Source: Bacteroidia bacterium
GTDB taxonomy: Bacteria; Bacteroidota; Bacteroidia; Bacteroidales; P3
Direction: 5' to 3'
Assembly: GCA_025999775.1 (NCBI GenBank)
Contig: BNXT01000009.1
Coordinates: 1-19,763, forward strand
Length of the DNA: 19,763 nucleotides
The notes below the pieces were generated by a model, which did not search any database, was not told the DNA's origin, and worked only from the letters and a program-made list of their open reading frames with translations. Shown here piece after piece: positions 19,561 to 19,763 of this stretch (its first letter is position 1; every line of letters starts with the position of its first letter). Position numbers and translations under genes: made by a program.

Positions 19561-19590
19561 ATCTTTTCTGGAGGCGCTATAGATTTTTTT
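19559..19590 (+). terminator. Weak possible terminator after nadC
   Basis: AAATCT (19559-19564), overlapping the stop codon, can pair with AGATTT (19581-19586), followed by a run of T. The stem is short and AT-only apart from one pair, so confidence is low. Confidence 0.3.
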
Positions 19591-19614
19591 TACTTTGGTC
19601 TTAACAATTTTTAT

Positions 19615-19763
19615 TGTTCATTTTCTTTTGAGGCACCAAAAGAAAACGAACCAAAAGAAAAATGCTTGCTAAAAATAACAGTCGCACACCCCTGCGCAAG
19701 CTGCAGGGTTTTGTGCGACGATTTTTAGCGGTAATGTATCACTTCGCTACGCTCGTGATGTCA
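19615..19763. repeat. Structured dispersed element B, copy 2 (149 bp to the window edge)
   Basis: Same 149 positions as 5615-5763, six differences, all outside stems: the loop of the CTTTTG hairpin reads AGGCAC instead of TCGCAA, and the linker near 19731-19736 reads GTAATG instead of ACAAAG. The window ends here, so it cannot be seen whether element A follows as it does at 5814. Confidence 0.85.

Overview
The window reads as chromosomal DNA of a Bacteroidota bacterium, most likely Bacteroidales-like. Three lines of evidence support this. Promoters match the Bacteroidota -7 element TAnnTTTG (for example TACCTTTG, TAAATTTG, TATCTTTG). Three proteins carry a type IX secretion (T9SS) type A C-terminal sorting domain, and a fourth such domain survives as a fragment. 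Several lipoproteins and two Fibrobacter-succinogenes-major-paralogous (FISUMP) domains are present. No tRNA, rRNA or CRISPR array was seen, and the species cannot be named from the sequence.

Layout. The left edge holds the first 33 codons of an IS110-family transposase on the minus strand. Positions 102-1133 have no convincing gene and are filled with hairpin repeats. A plus-strand operon follows: a UPF0316/DUF2179 membrane protein, yqgF (ruvX) and a large secreted trypsin-like protease with GLUG repeats and a T9SS domain. After a probable terminator come 400 bases of structured repeat (5615-6015), then a minus-strand GldA-like ABC ATPase with a near-consensus promoter. A repeat-rich gap with an (AC)19 microsatellite leads to a 1050-residue secreted beta-helix protein. 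This converges on a minus-strand YifB/ComM AAA ATPase.

The right half holds an orphan T9SS sorting-domain fragment and a run of five minus-strand envelope genes (12681-17394): one secreted FISUMP/FN3/PPC protein, three lipoproteins and one exported protein of a common but unnamed Bacteroidota type. These are preceded by a structured RNA candidate with a terminator and a competing alternative pairing. The window ends with a plus-strand pair, an OmpH/Skp-like lipoprotein and nadC, followed by a second copy of one of the structured repeats.

The strongest unexplained signal is the repeat content. Two dispersed elements (202 bp and 149 bp, two copies each) differ between copies almost only where RNA-like pairing is preserved: compensatory changes, G-C/G-U exchanges, loop changes. 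One intergenic site combines both elements between inverted ends. Several short repeat families seen between genes also lie in frame inside T9SS sorting domains. A nearly identical 94-bp signal-peptide cassette is shared by genes with unrelated mature parts. Together these suggest a genome where small repeats remodel the ends of exported-protein genes. All computations here were done by eye; no database was searched.
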